Of a DNA stretch of 64,000 nucleotides, positions 1 through 7,283 are shown piece by piece. The notes under the pieces are model-generated. The model was not told the origin of the DNA and searched no databases. It saw nothing but the letters and a program-made list of their open reading frames with translations. Position 1 is the stretch's first letter. Each line of letters opens with the position of its first letter. Source of the stretch: Hungatella_A sp034142505 (lineage in GTDB: Bacteria > Bacillota > Clostridia > Lachnospirales > Lachnospiraceae). The stretch covers positions 1-64,000 of the forward strand of contig JAWZDV010000054.1 in the NCBI GenBank assembly GCA_034142505.1, in the 5' to 3' direction. The position numbers and the translations under genes were made by a program.

Positions 1-11
1 CCAAAGGGCAT

Positions 12-51
12 AAAAATCCCCAGCAGTAAAATACTTTTACCACTGGGGATT
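12..51 (-). terminator. Attenuator terminator of a tet(M)/tet(O)/tet(W)-type resistance gene lying left of the window
   Basis: Read on the minus strand, 51-15 form a two-tier hairpin: arms AATCCCCAG/CTGGGGATT (43-51 with 15-23) enclose GTAAAA/TTTTAC (35-40 with 26-31), followed by a T5 run (16-12) and ATGCCC. I recognise this as the conserved transcription attenuator just upstream of ribosomal-protection tet genes. The resistance gene itself would begin at negative coordinates and is not visible. Confidence 0.8.
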
Positions 52-135
52 ATAATTTGCGGACATACACATATACAGCATACACCTATTTGTGATTGCT
101 GCTTTTTTGGATATGTCAAAATTGATAAGGCAAAA

Positions 136-232
136 GTATTCTTAAATTGGGTACAAAAAACCAAGCCCCCACAAAAGGAACTATCATAATCCTTTGTTCC
201 CACTATTTGATTATAGTTTTATTTAAGAATAC
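136..232 (-). promoter_or_regulatory. Leader-region inverted repeat (anti-terminator part of the tet-type attenuator)
   Basis: A 12-bp perfect inverted repeat, GTATTCTTAAAT (136-147) and ATTTAAGAATAC (221-232), extended by GGCAA (129-133)/TTGCC (234-238), flanks about 70 nt that hold a smaller GGAAC/GTTCC hairpin. The repeat overlaps the end of the leader-peptide ORF, as expected for a leader whose folding is coupled to ribosome movement. The arrangement matches what I know of the tet(M) leader of Tn916-family elements. Confidence 0.7.
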
Positions 233-242
233 CTTGCCGCAT
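219..242 (-). CDS. Leader peptide MRQGILK of the tet-type attenuator
   Basis: On the minus strand ATG at 242-240 opens a seven-codon ORF (Met-Arg-Gln-Gly-Ile-Leu-Lys) ending in TAA at 221-219. A GGAG ribosome binding site at 254-251 lies 8 nt upstream. Its 3' end forms one arm of the leader inverted repeat. This short peptide is typical of the leader in front of ribosomal-protection tetracycline-resistance genes, where ribosome stalling is thought to relieve termination. It is a regulatory ORF and not expected to have a product with a function of its own. Confidence 0.65.
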   Translation of the reverse strand: MRQGILK

Positions 243-271
243 ATTTTTTACTCCTTTTCTGGAATGAAGCT

Positions 272-277
272 ATTATA
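272..277 (-). promoter_or_regulatory. -10 box of the leader/resistance-gene promoter
   Basis: The minus strand shows TGATGTGATATAATAGC with a perfect TATAAT at 277-272, about 30 nt upstream of the leader-peptide start. No good -35 hexamer is visible (TTTCTT at 17 nt is the best). Confidence 0.5.
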
Positions 278-339
278 TCACATCAGTTTTAGGAAAGAAA
301 GTACCTAAAAGAAATTTTTCTTCCCCTTATATGTAACAA

Positions 340-861
340 TCATACCGGCTTCCTGGCGTTCAGAATGGTTTCTGCTGTCTGCTGTGGTGTTTGGTTGGAA
401 TTGTCCAGCCAAAAGCCGATCCGTGGTGTTGTCTGCATAAATGTATCGTATAAGGTTTCAACCGTAAAGCCGGAATAGCCTGTTTTCTCCCTGTATCGTT
501 CCCTTTCTTTTATTGTTTCCACATCTGGACAAAGAACGACAACCTCAACAGGGTATTTATGCAGATAATTTATCATTCGGTTTAATTCATCACCGTAGTA
601 GTTATCTTGGATCACTACAGAAAAGCCGTTGTCAAAGTATGACTTTGCCGCATCAGCAGTCAATTTGTATCGAAGGTACAGCTGGCGGACTGCTTCCGCT
701 GATGGGGTAGCTGACATATTTTCTCTGCCTGAAATAATCATTTTTCGGAACACATCACCACGAAGATGGACGCATTTTTCTATTGATTTTGCCAGTAAAT
801 CGGAAACTGTAGATTTTCCAGAAGCCATTAAGCCTGTAATGAGATAAATTTTTTGATTCAT
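340..861 (-). CDS. Small P-loop kinase / AAA-type ATPase of unknown substrate
   Basis: 173 aa. The N-terminus MNQKIYLITGLMASGKST carries a Walker A motif (Gly10-Thr18) straight after the first strand, as in adenylylsulfate kinase, shikimate kinase and chloramphenicol phosphotransferase-like proteins. A second strand ends in a VVLCP segment followed by an Arg/Glu-rich lid (about residues 105-130). No signal peptide or membrane segment, so cytoplasmic. It stands alone, reads leftwards and ends just upstream of the tet-type leader, so it may belong to the same acquired segment. A small-molecule kinase, possibly modifying an antibiotic, is plausible, but the substrate cannot be read from the sequence. 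Confidence 0.7.
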   Translation of the reverse strand: MNQKIYLITGLMASGKSTVSDLLAKSIEKCVHLRGDVFRKMIISGRENMSATPSAEAVRQLYLRYKLTADAAKSYFDNGFSVVIQDNYYGDELNRMINYLHKYPVEVVVLCPDVETIKERERYREKTGYSGFTVETLYDTFMQTTPRIGFWLDNSNQTPQQTAETILNARKPV

Positions 862-1094
862 TTCACTTCCTCCGGCACAAAAAATATGTACATGTAACTA
901 ATTCAACACATTTATAATTTGAATAGGGACATTATAGCATTTACTAAATACAAATTCAATGTATACGGAAATAAAGATATAAGGAGTGGGAGGGATTCCG
1001 CCGTAGTCGGCATTGTAGGAAAATCCAAAAGTTTAGATTTTCTCAAAATGCTTATCTTTTGGTCTTTGGTTCGGAATAGTGTAGTGCTGGCGGT

Positions 1095-1268
1095 CTATCT
1101 CTTGTTTTCGGTTGCTTGCTTCCTTACCGTACATGAGCATTCATCTACGGCATCATTTACCGTATCAGATATGGTTCTATTTAACTGTTTAAAATCCATG
1201 GAATGGAAGGCATCTTCCATCGCATCCCGGATCTGTTCTCCAATATTTGAAAATTCGTTGTTTCCCAT
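1095..1268 (-). pseudogene. Truncated 5' remnant of an uncharacterised gene
   Basis: From ATG at 1268 the minus strand encodes MGNNEFSNIGEQIRDAMEDA and on through a helical, amphipathic stretch (SMDFKQLNRTISDTVNDAVDE), then changes character to a basic, Cys-containing tail and stops at 1095. The helical part resembles the N-terminus of uncharacterised Lachnospiraceae envelope-associated proteins that are several hundred residues long; that comparison is from memory and weak. I read it as the first ~40 codons of a gene cut by a deletion, but a genuine small protein cannot be excluded. An upstream in-frame start at 1301 exists without a better ribosome binding site. Confidence 0.35.
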
Positions 1269-1356
1269 TCCTGTCCGGACCTTTCCTATAAAGAAATTCA
1301 TTCAATATTCAAAGCTATCATAACATGAATCAAACAAGTTTACAATCCGGGGAGAC

Positions 1357-1397
1357 ATAAAAAACGCCCCCGTGTCATATCCGGCACGGGAGCATTT
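1357..1397 (-). terminator. Intrinsic terminator of the PTS operon
   Basis: On the minus strand a GCTCCCGTG...CACGGGGGC stem (arms near 1392-1384 and 1374-1366) is followed by GTTTTTTATG. It lies about 20 nt beyond the EIIC stop codon. Confidence 0.8.
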
Positions 1398-1417
1398 TCA
1401 ACTTTTTATAACATGAA

Positions 1418-2689
1418 TTATCGAATCAGCCTTGCCACAAGGCCCTCCATAATTCCCCATAAGGAGAAGTCCTGTCCTCCGTATACCAGCATCCAGTTGT
1501 TGATGGTATGGCCGAAGAAGTAGGAACCGAAGCCTACTAAGAATACCATAACGACACCTGCGATGGCGGTACCGATGATACATCCGCGGATACCGCCCTG
1601 TGCATTGGCGATGATGGCCGCGCAGCCGATCTCAAAGAAGCAGGTAAAGGTCAGCGGGATGATAACGGTTGGGAACATTCCCGCGGTGAGCAGGATGGTC
1701 AGTGTGGAGGTAATCATAGCCACGATGAAACCGATGATTAACGCATTTGGTGCGAATGGGAATAACAGCGGGCAGTCGAGAGCCGGGATAGCGCCTGGAA
1801 CGACTTTTTCTGCAATACCCTTGAATGCAGGAATAATCTCTGCAATCAACATACGAACACCTAATAAAAGGATGGTAACGCCAACACCGAAGTAGATCGC
1901 TTTTGTAAATATGTAGGTGAAGATACCGGTGGTTCCGGCCGCATAACCCCATACCTCTCCTGGATTCAGCCCGTTGGCTTTCAGGATGAAGAACATCACA
2001 ATATAAGTAATTGCAATGACGAAAGACCCGGTGATCGATACTTCACGCAAGAAGTTTAATCCCTTCGGGAACTTAATATCCTCCGTAGAGCGGGTTTTGT
2101 CACCTGTAAATTTCGCAATGGTACCGGCTAACAGGGAAAGAACGGTAGTCGGATGACCGATAGCGAAGCTGGAATCACCGGTTACTGCCTTCACGTAAGG
2201 GAACAGCAGGTTTGGTGAGATAATCATATAAGCAGCTGTGAAGATGGCAGCCAGTACGACAAGCTTTACACCGGTCAGTCCGGCATCCACGCCGGCTGCG
2301 ATAAACACATATGGGAACCAGTACAGCATATGGCCTGTCAGGAAGACAGTTTTCCATTTGGTGAATCTGGCAAAGATCAAGTTTGCTGAGAAAGCCAGCA
2401 GCATCACGATACCGATCTGTGTGCCGAATACGGACATGTCGATATCGGCGGCTCCGGAAGCCTGCGGCAGCATGGTGTTAAATGCCGACGCAAGTCCGTC
2501 GATGGAGTTGCCGGTTACAATTCCGGTACCCTGTGACAACACGAAAAAGCCGATTGCCGTCATGACAGTTCCGCGGATGATGTCCCCCACAGATTTTTTC
2601 TGCAGAATTAAGCCAATCATGGCAATCAGCGCTAGGAAAATGGCCCCTTGTCCAAAGATTTCATTGATAATAAAGTTTAACACACTCAT
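1418..2689 (-). CDS. PTS EIIC component, ascorbate (UlaA/SgaT) type
   Basis: 423 aa polytopic membrane protein with 10 or more hydrophobic segments. It matches the UlaA/SgaT fold: N-terminal QKKSVGDIIRGTVMTAIGFF, the FLTGHMLYW segment, SFAIGHPTTV and the LDCPLLFPFAPNALIIGF segment that in UlaA lines the substrate path. It should translocate and allow phosphorylation of an acidic or polyol sugar such as L-ascorbate; the exact substrate is not shown. It is the last gene of an EIIA-EIIB-EIIC operon; its ATG shares one base with the TAA of the EIIB gene (TAATG), so translation is probably coupled. No ulaD/E/F enzymes are nearby, so the substrate may not be ascorbate. Confidence 0.85.
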   Translation of the reverse strand: MSVLNFIINEIFGQGAIFLALIAMIGLILQKKSVGDIIRGTVMTAIGFFVLSQGTGIVTGNSIDGLASAFNTMLPQASGAADIDMSVFGTQIGIVMLLAFSANLIFARFTKWKTVFLTGHMLYWFPYVFIAAGVDAGLTGVKLVVLAAIFTAAYMIISPNLLFPYVKAVTGDSSFAIGHPTTVLSLLAGTIAKFTGDKTRSTEDIKFPKGLNFLREVSITGSFVIAITYIVMFFILKANGLNPGEVWGYAAGTTGIFTYIFTKAIYFGVGVTILLLGVRMLIAEIIPAFKGIAEKVVPGAIPALDCPLLFPFAPNALIIGFIVAMITSTLTILLTAGMFPTVIIPLTFTCFFEIGCAAIIANAQGGIRGCIIGTAIAGVVMVFLVGFGSYFFGHTINNWMLVYGGQDFSLWGIMEGLVARLIR

Positions 2690-2973
2690 TACATTCCCTC
2701 CTCTTGAAAGTATTGCAGTACTTTGTCTGTAATTTCTTTCTTATCTACAAAGCTGTTGATGACAATTACCGGAACGTTTGCCCGCTCTTTGATTCTGTCC
2801 GCAAGTTCTGCAGATGTAAAAATGGCGTCGCAGGGTGTCGCGTTGGCTGTTCCAACGTCGCCGCAGAAAACGTCGGCCTCCAGCCCCTGTTCCTTTAAAA
2901 CATCCTGAATTTTCATACGAAGAAGCAGGGAGGAACCACAACCGAAACCACATACTGTTTGAATCTTTTTCAT
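2689..2973 (-). CDS. PTS EIIB component, lactose/ascorbate-type (UlaB-like)
   Basis: 94 aa cytoplasmic phosphocarrier. The start MKKIQTVCGFGCGSSLLL carries the phospho-accepting Cys8 in the P-loop VCGFGCGSS typical of the EIIB superfamily that includes UlaB and the EIIB of galactitol systems. It would receive phosphate from the neighbouring EIIA His and pass it to sugar bound by EIIC. A good ribosome binding site (AGGAGGTGAAAAAG) precedes ATG 2973, 6 nt beyond the EIIA stop. Confidence 0.85.
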   Translation of the reverse strand: MKKIQTVCGFGCGSSLLLRMKIQDVLKEQGLEADVFCGDVGTANATPCDAIFTSAELADRIKERANVPVIVINSFVDKKEITDKVLQYFQEEGM

Positions 2974-2979
2974 ACTTTT

Positions 2980-3414
2980 TCACCTCCTTAACAGTTGGAT
3001 TGCTGTGTCAATATCTTCAGCTGTTCCAAGCTGGTCCACCACACCATCCTGCATCAGCACTTGTGCAATCTCTGACAGCTTTTCCATATGGCTGGTTCTG
3101 TCCACACAGGCCAGGCATAGGACAACGGACACATCCCCATTGACGGAACCGAAGTCGACGGGACGTTCCAGAGTAATTAAGGAAATGTCCGTCTTTTTTA
3201 CGGCGTCACAGGGAGCCGCGTGTGCCAGCGCCAGTCCTGGCATCAGTACAATATAGGGGCCAAGTTCTTTTACTGCCTGAATCATATTGAGAATATATTG
3301 GTCGGTAATGCTGCCTGCATTCACCAGCACCTGACCCGCCGCCCGAATCGCTTCCTCCCAGTCCGCGGCAGGTACATGCACTTTGACATGATTGTCGTCC
3401 AATAGAAAACTCAT
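2980..3414 (-). CDS. PTS EIIA component (mannitol/fructose-ascorbate type)
   Basis: 144 aa EIIA type-2 domain. The phosphorylatable His65 lies in GLALAHAAPCD, the hallmark of EIIA(Mtl/Fru/Ula). Cytoplasmic, takes phosphate from HPr and gives it to EIIB Cys8. First gene of the leftward PTS operon, preceded by AAAGGAGGTTATCCC. The same kind of EIIA domain is repeated at the C-terminus of the divergent regulator, so both can be phosphorylated by HPr and sense transport activity. Confidence 0.85.
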   Translation of the reverse strand: MSFLLDDNHVKVHVPAADWEEAIRAAGQVLVNAGSITDQYILNMIQAVKELGPYIVLMPGLALAHAAPCDAVKKTDISLITLERPVDFGSVNGDVSVVLCLACVDRTSHMEKLSEIAQVLMQDGVVDQLGTAEDIDTAIQLLRR

Positions 3415-3458
3415 GGGATAACCTCCTTTAATTTTCTAAATTTATTATAGATCATTCT

Positions 3459-3488
3459 ATTATACTCTGATAGTTTAAGTTATTTCAA
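3459..3488 (-). promoter_or_regulatory. Promoter of the PTS operon
   Basis: Minus strand -35 TTGAAA (3488-3483), 18-nt spacer, -10 TATAAT (3464-3459). The -35 box is one arm of the palindrome at 3483-3499, so a protein bound there should control this promoter directly. Confidence 0.6.
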
Positions 3489-3499
3489 AAGTTTTGAAA
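3483..3499. promoter_or_regulatory. Perfect 17-bp palindrome, likely operator of the PRD regulator
   Basis: TTTCAAAA-G-TTTTGAAA is a perfect inverted repeat in the divergent intergenic region, overlapping the -35 box of the PTS promoter and ending 11 nt upstream of the -35 of the regulator promoter. The obvious candidate protein is the PRD regulator encoded next to it; that is inference. Confidence 0.55.
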
Positions 3500-3510
3500 C
3501 AATATAAACT

Positions 3511-3538
3511 TTACAGTGAAAATGCTGGGCACTATAAT
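3511..3538 (+). promoter_or_regulatory. Promoter of the PRD regulator gene
   Basis: -35 TTACAG (3511-3516), 16-nt spacer, perfect -10 TATAAT (3533-3538), 24 nt upstream of the chosen ATG at 3563. Confidence 0.55.
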
Positions 3539-3562
3539 GAGAGCAGAAAGGCTGGGAGTAGG

Positions 3563-5599
3563 ATGAATCAGAAAACACTTCAGGTTTTATCGATATTGAC
3601 CAATTCACCCCAACAATATTTTAAATATGAAGAACTGGCGAAGATCCTGTGTGTGGGTACGAGGAGCGTCCGGAATTATGTTCAGGTTATTTCGGACTAT
3701 CTGGAACTGAAGGAGCCGGGGCGGAGTCTGATCTCGATTTCCGACAAAGGTATCGCTTTCATGGGCAGCGCCGATGAAGGGCAGCGGATCTATCTGACCA
3801 TCTCGGATAATGATTTTTATATGTACCGTTTATCTCCGGGAGAGCGGGTCAGGATGATCCTTCTGCTTTTGCTGCTGTCAGATTCCTATTTAAAGCTGTC
3901 GGATTTTTCGGAACGGTTTAACACCAGCCGGGCGACGATTATCAAGGATATGGAACAGGTGAAAAAGCTGCTGGAGCATTACAATCTGGCGTTCAGCCCG
4001 ATGATTAATAAGGGGTATCTTCTGGTAATTCCGGAGGTGCAGCGCAGAGAGATGATTGAGAAGGCCATCGCCAACAATTCCCTGTCAGGTCTTAGGCATC
4101 CTTCGAACTTTTTCTACCGTTTTCTGGTGGATGAGAGCGGGGTGGATGAACAGAAGCTGGCGGACTTCATTGTGAATCTGGAGGTCAAGTACGAGATCAA
4201 TGTGTCGGATGCCTGTTTTGATGAACTGCTGTTGTTTATCATGATCATGATGGCCCGGCTGAAAGCAGGACACACGGTAGCCTCCTGTGATGTGGAGGAG
4301 CTTTCTGAGAGCAGCAGGAATGTCTCGGAGCTGGCACAGGAAATGATGACGGAGCTGATTGGTTTGGAACCACGGCTCTCCATGTCTGCCGGTTTTGACT
4401 ATGAACGCCGTCTGCTGGCGCAAAAGCTGTTAAGCTGCCGGTTTTACCGCTCGGAGCCAGGGTGTAACGGGACGGATATTCAGCTTCATATTGTACTGTC
4501 CTATTTTCTGGTTTCCGTTGGGCAGGAACTGTCGATTCCATTTTACAATGACAAGCCCATGATGGAGATGCTGGAATCTCATTTAGACAGCATGATCAAG
4601 CTTCATGCCAGCGGTTCCCGGGTGGAAAATGAATATACACAGCAGATTATTGATAAATATCCTGATTATTATGAGGCAGTGAAAAAGCATAAGGCGATCC
4701 TGGAGAATTTCTCCGGGTATGAATACCGGGATGAGGATATCGTGTTTGTGATCATGTATCTGCTGGTTTCGGCGGATAAATATTTTTCGGATGACGTGCT
4801 GCCGCGGGTGATTGTGTGCTGCCATACGGGGATGGGGACGGCTAATTTTCTGGCGAAGCAGTTGAAAGCCAATTATAACATTGAGGTGGCGGCGGTTACC
4901 TCGAACCATAAACTGCCGGAGCTTTTAAAGGTATGCGAATGTGATTTGATTATTACGACAATGCCTCTTGCGGAGACGGACAAGGATTGGATTAAGGTGT
5001 CTCCTATGTTGACGGACCGGGATATCATTGAGCTGACCAACTGGTTTTCAAGGATTAAGAAGGAGAAAGGGTATCGCAAAATCCAGCTGAATCTGGAGGG
5101 TGCGTCAAAATTAGACCCAGGGGAGGATAAGATCCGGGAAGTGAAGGGATTTAGTGAGAAGAATATTCTTCTGGACCGGAGGTGTGACAGCCCGGAGGAG
5201 GCAATCCGGCTGTCGGCAAGTCCGTTGATTGATGATGGGAGTATCCGGCCGGAATATGTGGATGAGATTATTAATTTCTATCATGAGAACGGCGCTTATT
5301 TTGTTTACTGTCCCCATGTGGCGCTGGCCCATGCAAGTCCGGATGACGGAGTTTTGAAATTTGGACTTACGGTATTGCGGCTGAATCCGCAGATTCCATT
5401 TCAGCGGCAGAATTTTGACCCGGTGCAGTATATCATCTGCATGTCTTTGACAGACAAGCAGAGTCACAGGTCGGAAGTGTTAAATATTATGACGATTTTC
5501 AGCATTCCGGAAAATATAGAAATCTTAAACAGTTTGAGGACACCGGGAGAGGTGTATGAATTTATATTAAAAAAGTGGGAGGATACCTATGAATCGTGA
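3563..5599 (+). CDS. PRD-domain transcriptional regulator with EIIB and EIIA domains (MtlR/ManR type)
   Basis: 678 aa. Order of domains: N-terminal winged helix-turn-helix (about 1-60, ICVGTRSVRNYVQVIS-like), second HTH region (SERFNTSRATIIKDMEQV, about 115-140), two PTS regulation domains (about 170-400), an EIIB-like domain with VIVCCHTGMGTANF near residue 417, and a C-terminal EIIA domain with ALAHASPDDG near residue 587. HPr and the EIIs of the divergent PTS should phosphorylate PRD and EII residues and so set its activity. Start chosen at ATG 3563 (GGGAGTAGG ribosome site); a TTG at 3494 lies inside the palindrome and is unlikely. The stop overlaps the next gene by 11 nt. Confidence 0.85.
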   Translation: MNQKTLQVLSILTNSPQQYFKYEELAKILCVGTRSVRNYVQVISDYLELKEPGRSLISISDKGIAFMGSADEGQRIYLTISDNDFYMYRLSPGERVRMILLLLLLSDSYLKLSDFSERFNTSRATIIKDMEQVKKLLEHYNLAFSPMINKGYLLVIPEVQRREMIEKAIANNSLSGLRHPSNFFYRFLVDESGVDEQKLADFIVNLEVKYEINVSDACFDELLLFIMIMMARLKAGHTVASCDVEELSESSRNVSELAQEMMTELIGLEPRLSMSAGFDYERRLLAQKLLSCRFYRSEPGCNGTDIQLHIVLSYFLVSVGQELSIPFYNDKPMMEMLESHLDSMIKLHASGSRVENEYTQQIIDKYPDYYEAVKKHKAILENFSGYEYRDEDIVFVIMYLLVSADKYFSDDVLPRVIVCCHTGMGTANFLAKQLKANYNIEVAAVTSNHKLPELLKVCECDLIITTMPLAETDKDWIKVSPMLTDRDIIELTNWFSRIKKEKGYRKIQLNLEGASKLDPGEDKIREVKGFSEKNILLDRRCDSPEEAIRLSASPLIDDGSIRPEYVDEIINFYHENGAYFVYCPHVALAHASPDDGVLKFGLTVLRLNPQIPFQRQNFDPVQYIICMSLTDKQSHRSEVLNIMTIFSIPENIEILNSLRTPGEVYEFILKKWEDTYES

Positions 5600-6341
5600 C
5601 AGTTACAGCATGAAGTATTTAGAGCATATCGAGGAGATTTTTAACAGAATTAAAGAGACACAGATGACTGTGATTGATGAGGCGGCAGAGAAAATAGGGC
5701 TGGCAATCGCCGGGGGACATGCTGTTTATATCTTTGGCGCGTCCCATGCCGGGATTCTGGCCCAGGAAATGTTTTACCGCACCGGCGGGCTGGCAGTGGT
5801 GAATCCGATTCTGCCGGCGGAGTTTATGCTGAATACCAGACCCGTTGACCAGACATCGGCGATGGAGAAGCTGGAAGGTTATCCGTCCATTATTCTGAAT
5901 CATACGGCGATTAAAGAAGGGGATGTGCTGATTCTCCACTCCGTATCCGGGCGCAATACGGCCGCCATAGAGATGGGAATTGAAGCAAAGAAAAAAGGGA
6001 TCTTTACTATTGCAATCACCAATATGACATACACAAATGGAGTGACCTCCAGACATTCCAGCGGGAAGAAGCTGTTTGAGGTCTGTGATCTGTGTATTGA
6101 CAACTGCGGTGATTTCGAGGATTCCAGTATTCTGGTTCCGGGGATGGACCAGAAGATTGCGCCGACCTCCAGCGTGATTGGATGTGGAATTGTGAATATG
6201 CTGGAGATCTGCATTGTGGAGCATCTTTTAGCGATGAATGTGGTGCCGCCGGTATTCCACAGTGCAAATGTGGACGGCGGAATGGAGTTTAACCAAGTAT
6301 TGTTTGAGAAGTATAAGGATCAGATTCATTATATGAAATAA
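5589..6341 (+). CDS. SIS-domain phosphosugar-binding protein (UPF0309 type)
   Basis: 250 aa, single SIS (sugar isomerase) domain: GGHAVYIFGASHAGILAQEMFYRTGG at 40-65 contains the first phosphosugar-binding loop, and LILHSVSGRNTAAIEMG near 115 the second Ser/Thr-rich loop. Family members bind phosphosugars and act as isomerases, deaminases or sensors. It follows the PRD regulator with an 11-nt overlap and so belongs to the PTS locus, where it probably acts on the phosphorylated sugar delivered by the PTS. The specific reaction is not evident. It ends without a clear terminator before the next promoter. Confidence 0.8.
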   Translation: MNRDSYSMKYLEHIEEIFNRIKETQMTVIDEAAEKIGLAIAGGHAVYIFGASHAGILAQEMFYRTGGLAVVNPILPAEFMLNTRPVDQTSAMEKLEGYPSIILNHTAIKEGDVLILHSVSGRNTAAIEMGIEAKKKGIFTIAITNMTYTNGVTSRHSSGKKLFEVCDLCIDNCGDFEDSSILVPGMDQKIAPTSSVIGCGIVNMLEICIVEHLLAMNVVPPVFHSANVDGGMEFNQVLFEKYKDQIHYMK

Positions 6342-6367
6342 AAATAATTGTAAAATTTTGAAATTTA

Positions 6368-6395
6368 TGAAAGGATTATGCTTTTTCATTCGTAT
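6368..6395 (+). promoter_or_regulatory. Candidate ECF-type promoter upstream of the repeat-protein/sigma operon
   Basis: TGAAAGG (6368-6374), 16 nt, CGTAT (6391-6395) resembles the GAAC/CGTC architecture of ECF-sigma promoters and lies 47 nt upstream of the first gene of the operon that encodes an ECF sigma factor. A sigma-A-like TTGGAA-17-TAAAAT (6401-6429) also exists but would start transcription within the ribosome binding site. Autoregulation is inference. Confidence 0.35.
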
Positions 6396-6441
6396 TTCTA
6401 TTGGAAAGCGAAAAAAGATGTGATAAAATCGGAGGTATAGA

Positions 6442-6789
6442 ATGAAGAAAGCAATTGGTCTGGCAATATTAACAGTGAGTTTGATGGCAGGTACAGTGAC
6501 CGCCTATGCGGCGCCGGCAGTAACAGGGCCTGGATGTGCGCAGGGTGCTTATGAGTGTGGTGGAGATGGAGTTTGTACGTATTCAGACTGTCCATATCAT
6601 GGGACCGGGGCTTATAACGGCAATGGATGCCAGATCGACCATACCCATAACAGTAACTGTAATGGTACGGCTGTCTATGACGGCAACGGCTGTCAGATCG
6701 ATCATACCCACAACAGCAACTGTAATGGTACGACATCCGGTTCCGGCCATCACAGTGGCAGGGGCCGTCACGGAAGAGGTCATTGCTAG
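6442..6789 (+). CDS. Small secreted Cys/His-rich tandem-repeat protein
   Basis: 115 aa. A classical signal peptide (MKKAIGLAILTVSLMAGTVTAYA) predicts export with cleavage after AYA near residue 23. The mature part has CGGDGVCTYSDCPYHG, then two copies of a 21-residue unit (YNGNGCQIDHTHNSNCNGT plus two residues) and a tail GSGHHSGRGRHGRGHC. Regular Cys and His spacing suggests metal binding or disulfide-linked folding. I recognise no family. It is the first gene of an apparent operon with an ECF sigma factor and an anti-sigma protein whose own C-terminus is also Cys/Gly/His rich, suggesting that all act at the same envelope signal. GGAGG at 6431-6435 fits the start. Confidence 0.7.
   Translation: MKKAIGLAILTVSLMAGTVTAYAAPAVTGPGCAQGAYECGGDGVCTYSDCPYHGTGAYNGNGCQIDHTHNSNCNGTAVYDGNGCQIDHTHNSNCNGTTSGSGHHSGRGRHGRGHC
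6613..6738 (+). repeat. Two tandem 63-bp coding repeats
   Basis: Two 63-nt units start at 6613 and 6676 with only a handful of substitutions, most of them synonymous, giving the 21-residue repeat of the secreted protein. This is a recent in-frame duplication. Confidence 0.8.
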
Positions 6790-6800
6790 AAGGAGCAGTC

Positions 6801-7283
6801 ATGCGTAGTGAGCAGGAGGCGGACAGGGCCATTGAGTTGTACTCGGATACGGTCCGCAAGATTTGTATGCTGCATTTGAAGAGTTATGCCGATACAGAGG
6901 ACATATTTCAAACCGTGTTTTTGAAATATGTCCTCTATTCGGGTTCTTTTGAAAACGAGGAACACGAGAAGGCATGGATCATCCGGGTGACTATGAATGC
7001 CTGCAAGGATTACTTAAAAAGCTTTTTCCGGAACCATACGGTTCCATTGGAGGAAGCCGCGGAGGCCGCCGGGGAAATGCCGGAGGATCACAGTGAGGTG
7101 CTGGAGGCGGTGCTTTCCCTTCCGAAAAAGTATAAGGATGTTGTGTATTTGTTTTATTATGAAGATTATACGGCGGTGGAGATCAGTGGGATTCTTGGCA
7201 GGAACGTGAATACGGTTTATACGCTTCTTGCCCGTGCAAAGGTGATGCTGAGAGAGATGCTTGGAGGTGATGACTTTGAATGA
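6801..7283 (+). CDS. ECF-family RNA polymerase sigma factor
   Basis: 160 aa, two-domain sigma-70 of the extracytoplasmic-function group. Sigma-2 covers about residues 10-75 (SYADTEDIFQTVFLKYVLY ... HEKAWIIRVTMNACKDYLKS, the conserved region 2), and sigma-4 about 100-155 (LSLPKKYKDVVYLFYYEDYT, then AVEISGILGRNVNTVYTLLARAKVMLRE, the -35 recognition HTH). Start taken at ATG 6801 with GAAGGAG 5 nt upstream; a TTG at 6783 would overlap the previous gene without a ribosome site. Twelve bases separate it from the repeat-protein stop, and its end overlaps the anti-sigma gene. Confidence 0.9.
   Translation: MRSEQEADRAIELYSDTVRKICMLHLKSYADTEDIFQTVFLKYVLYSGSFENEEHEKAWIIRVTMNACKDYLKSFFRNHTVPLEEAAEAAGEMPEDHSEVLEAVLSLPKKYKDVVYLFYYEDYTAVEISGILGRNVNTVYTLLARAKVMLREMLGGDDFE

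Noticed and set aside
919..1323. 134-aa plus-strand ORF in the left region
   Set aside because: It has no ribosome site or family features and lies antisense to the better-supported gene remnant at 1095-1268.
3494..3562. TTG start giving a longer PRD regulator
   Set aside because: The start lies inside the palindromic operator and upstream of the promoter; no ribosome site.
6613..6738. Non-coding direct repeats or att sites
   Set aside because: The two copies are in frame within a signal-peptide protein and differ mostly at synonymous sites.
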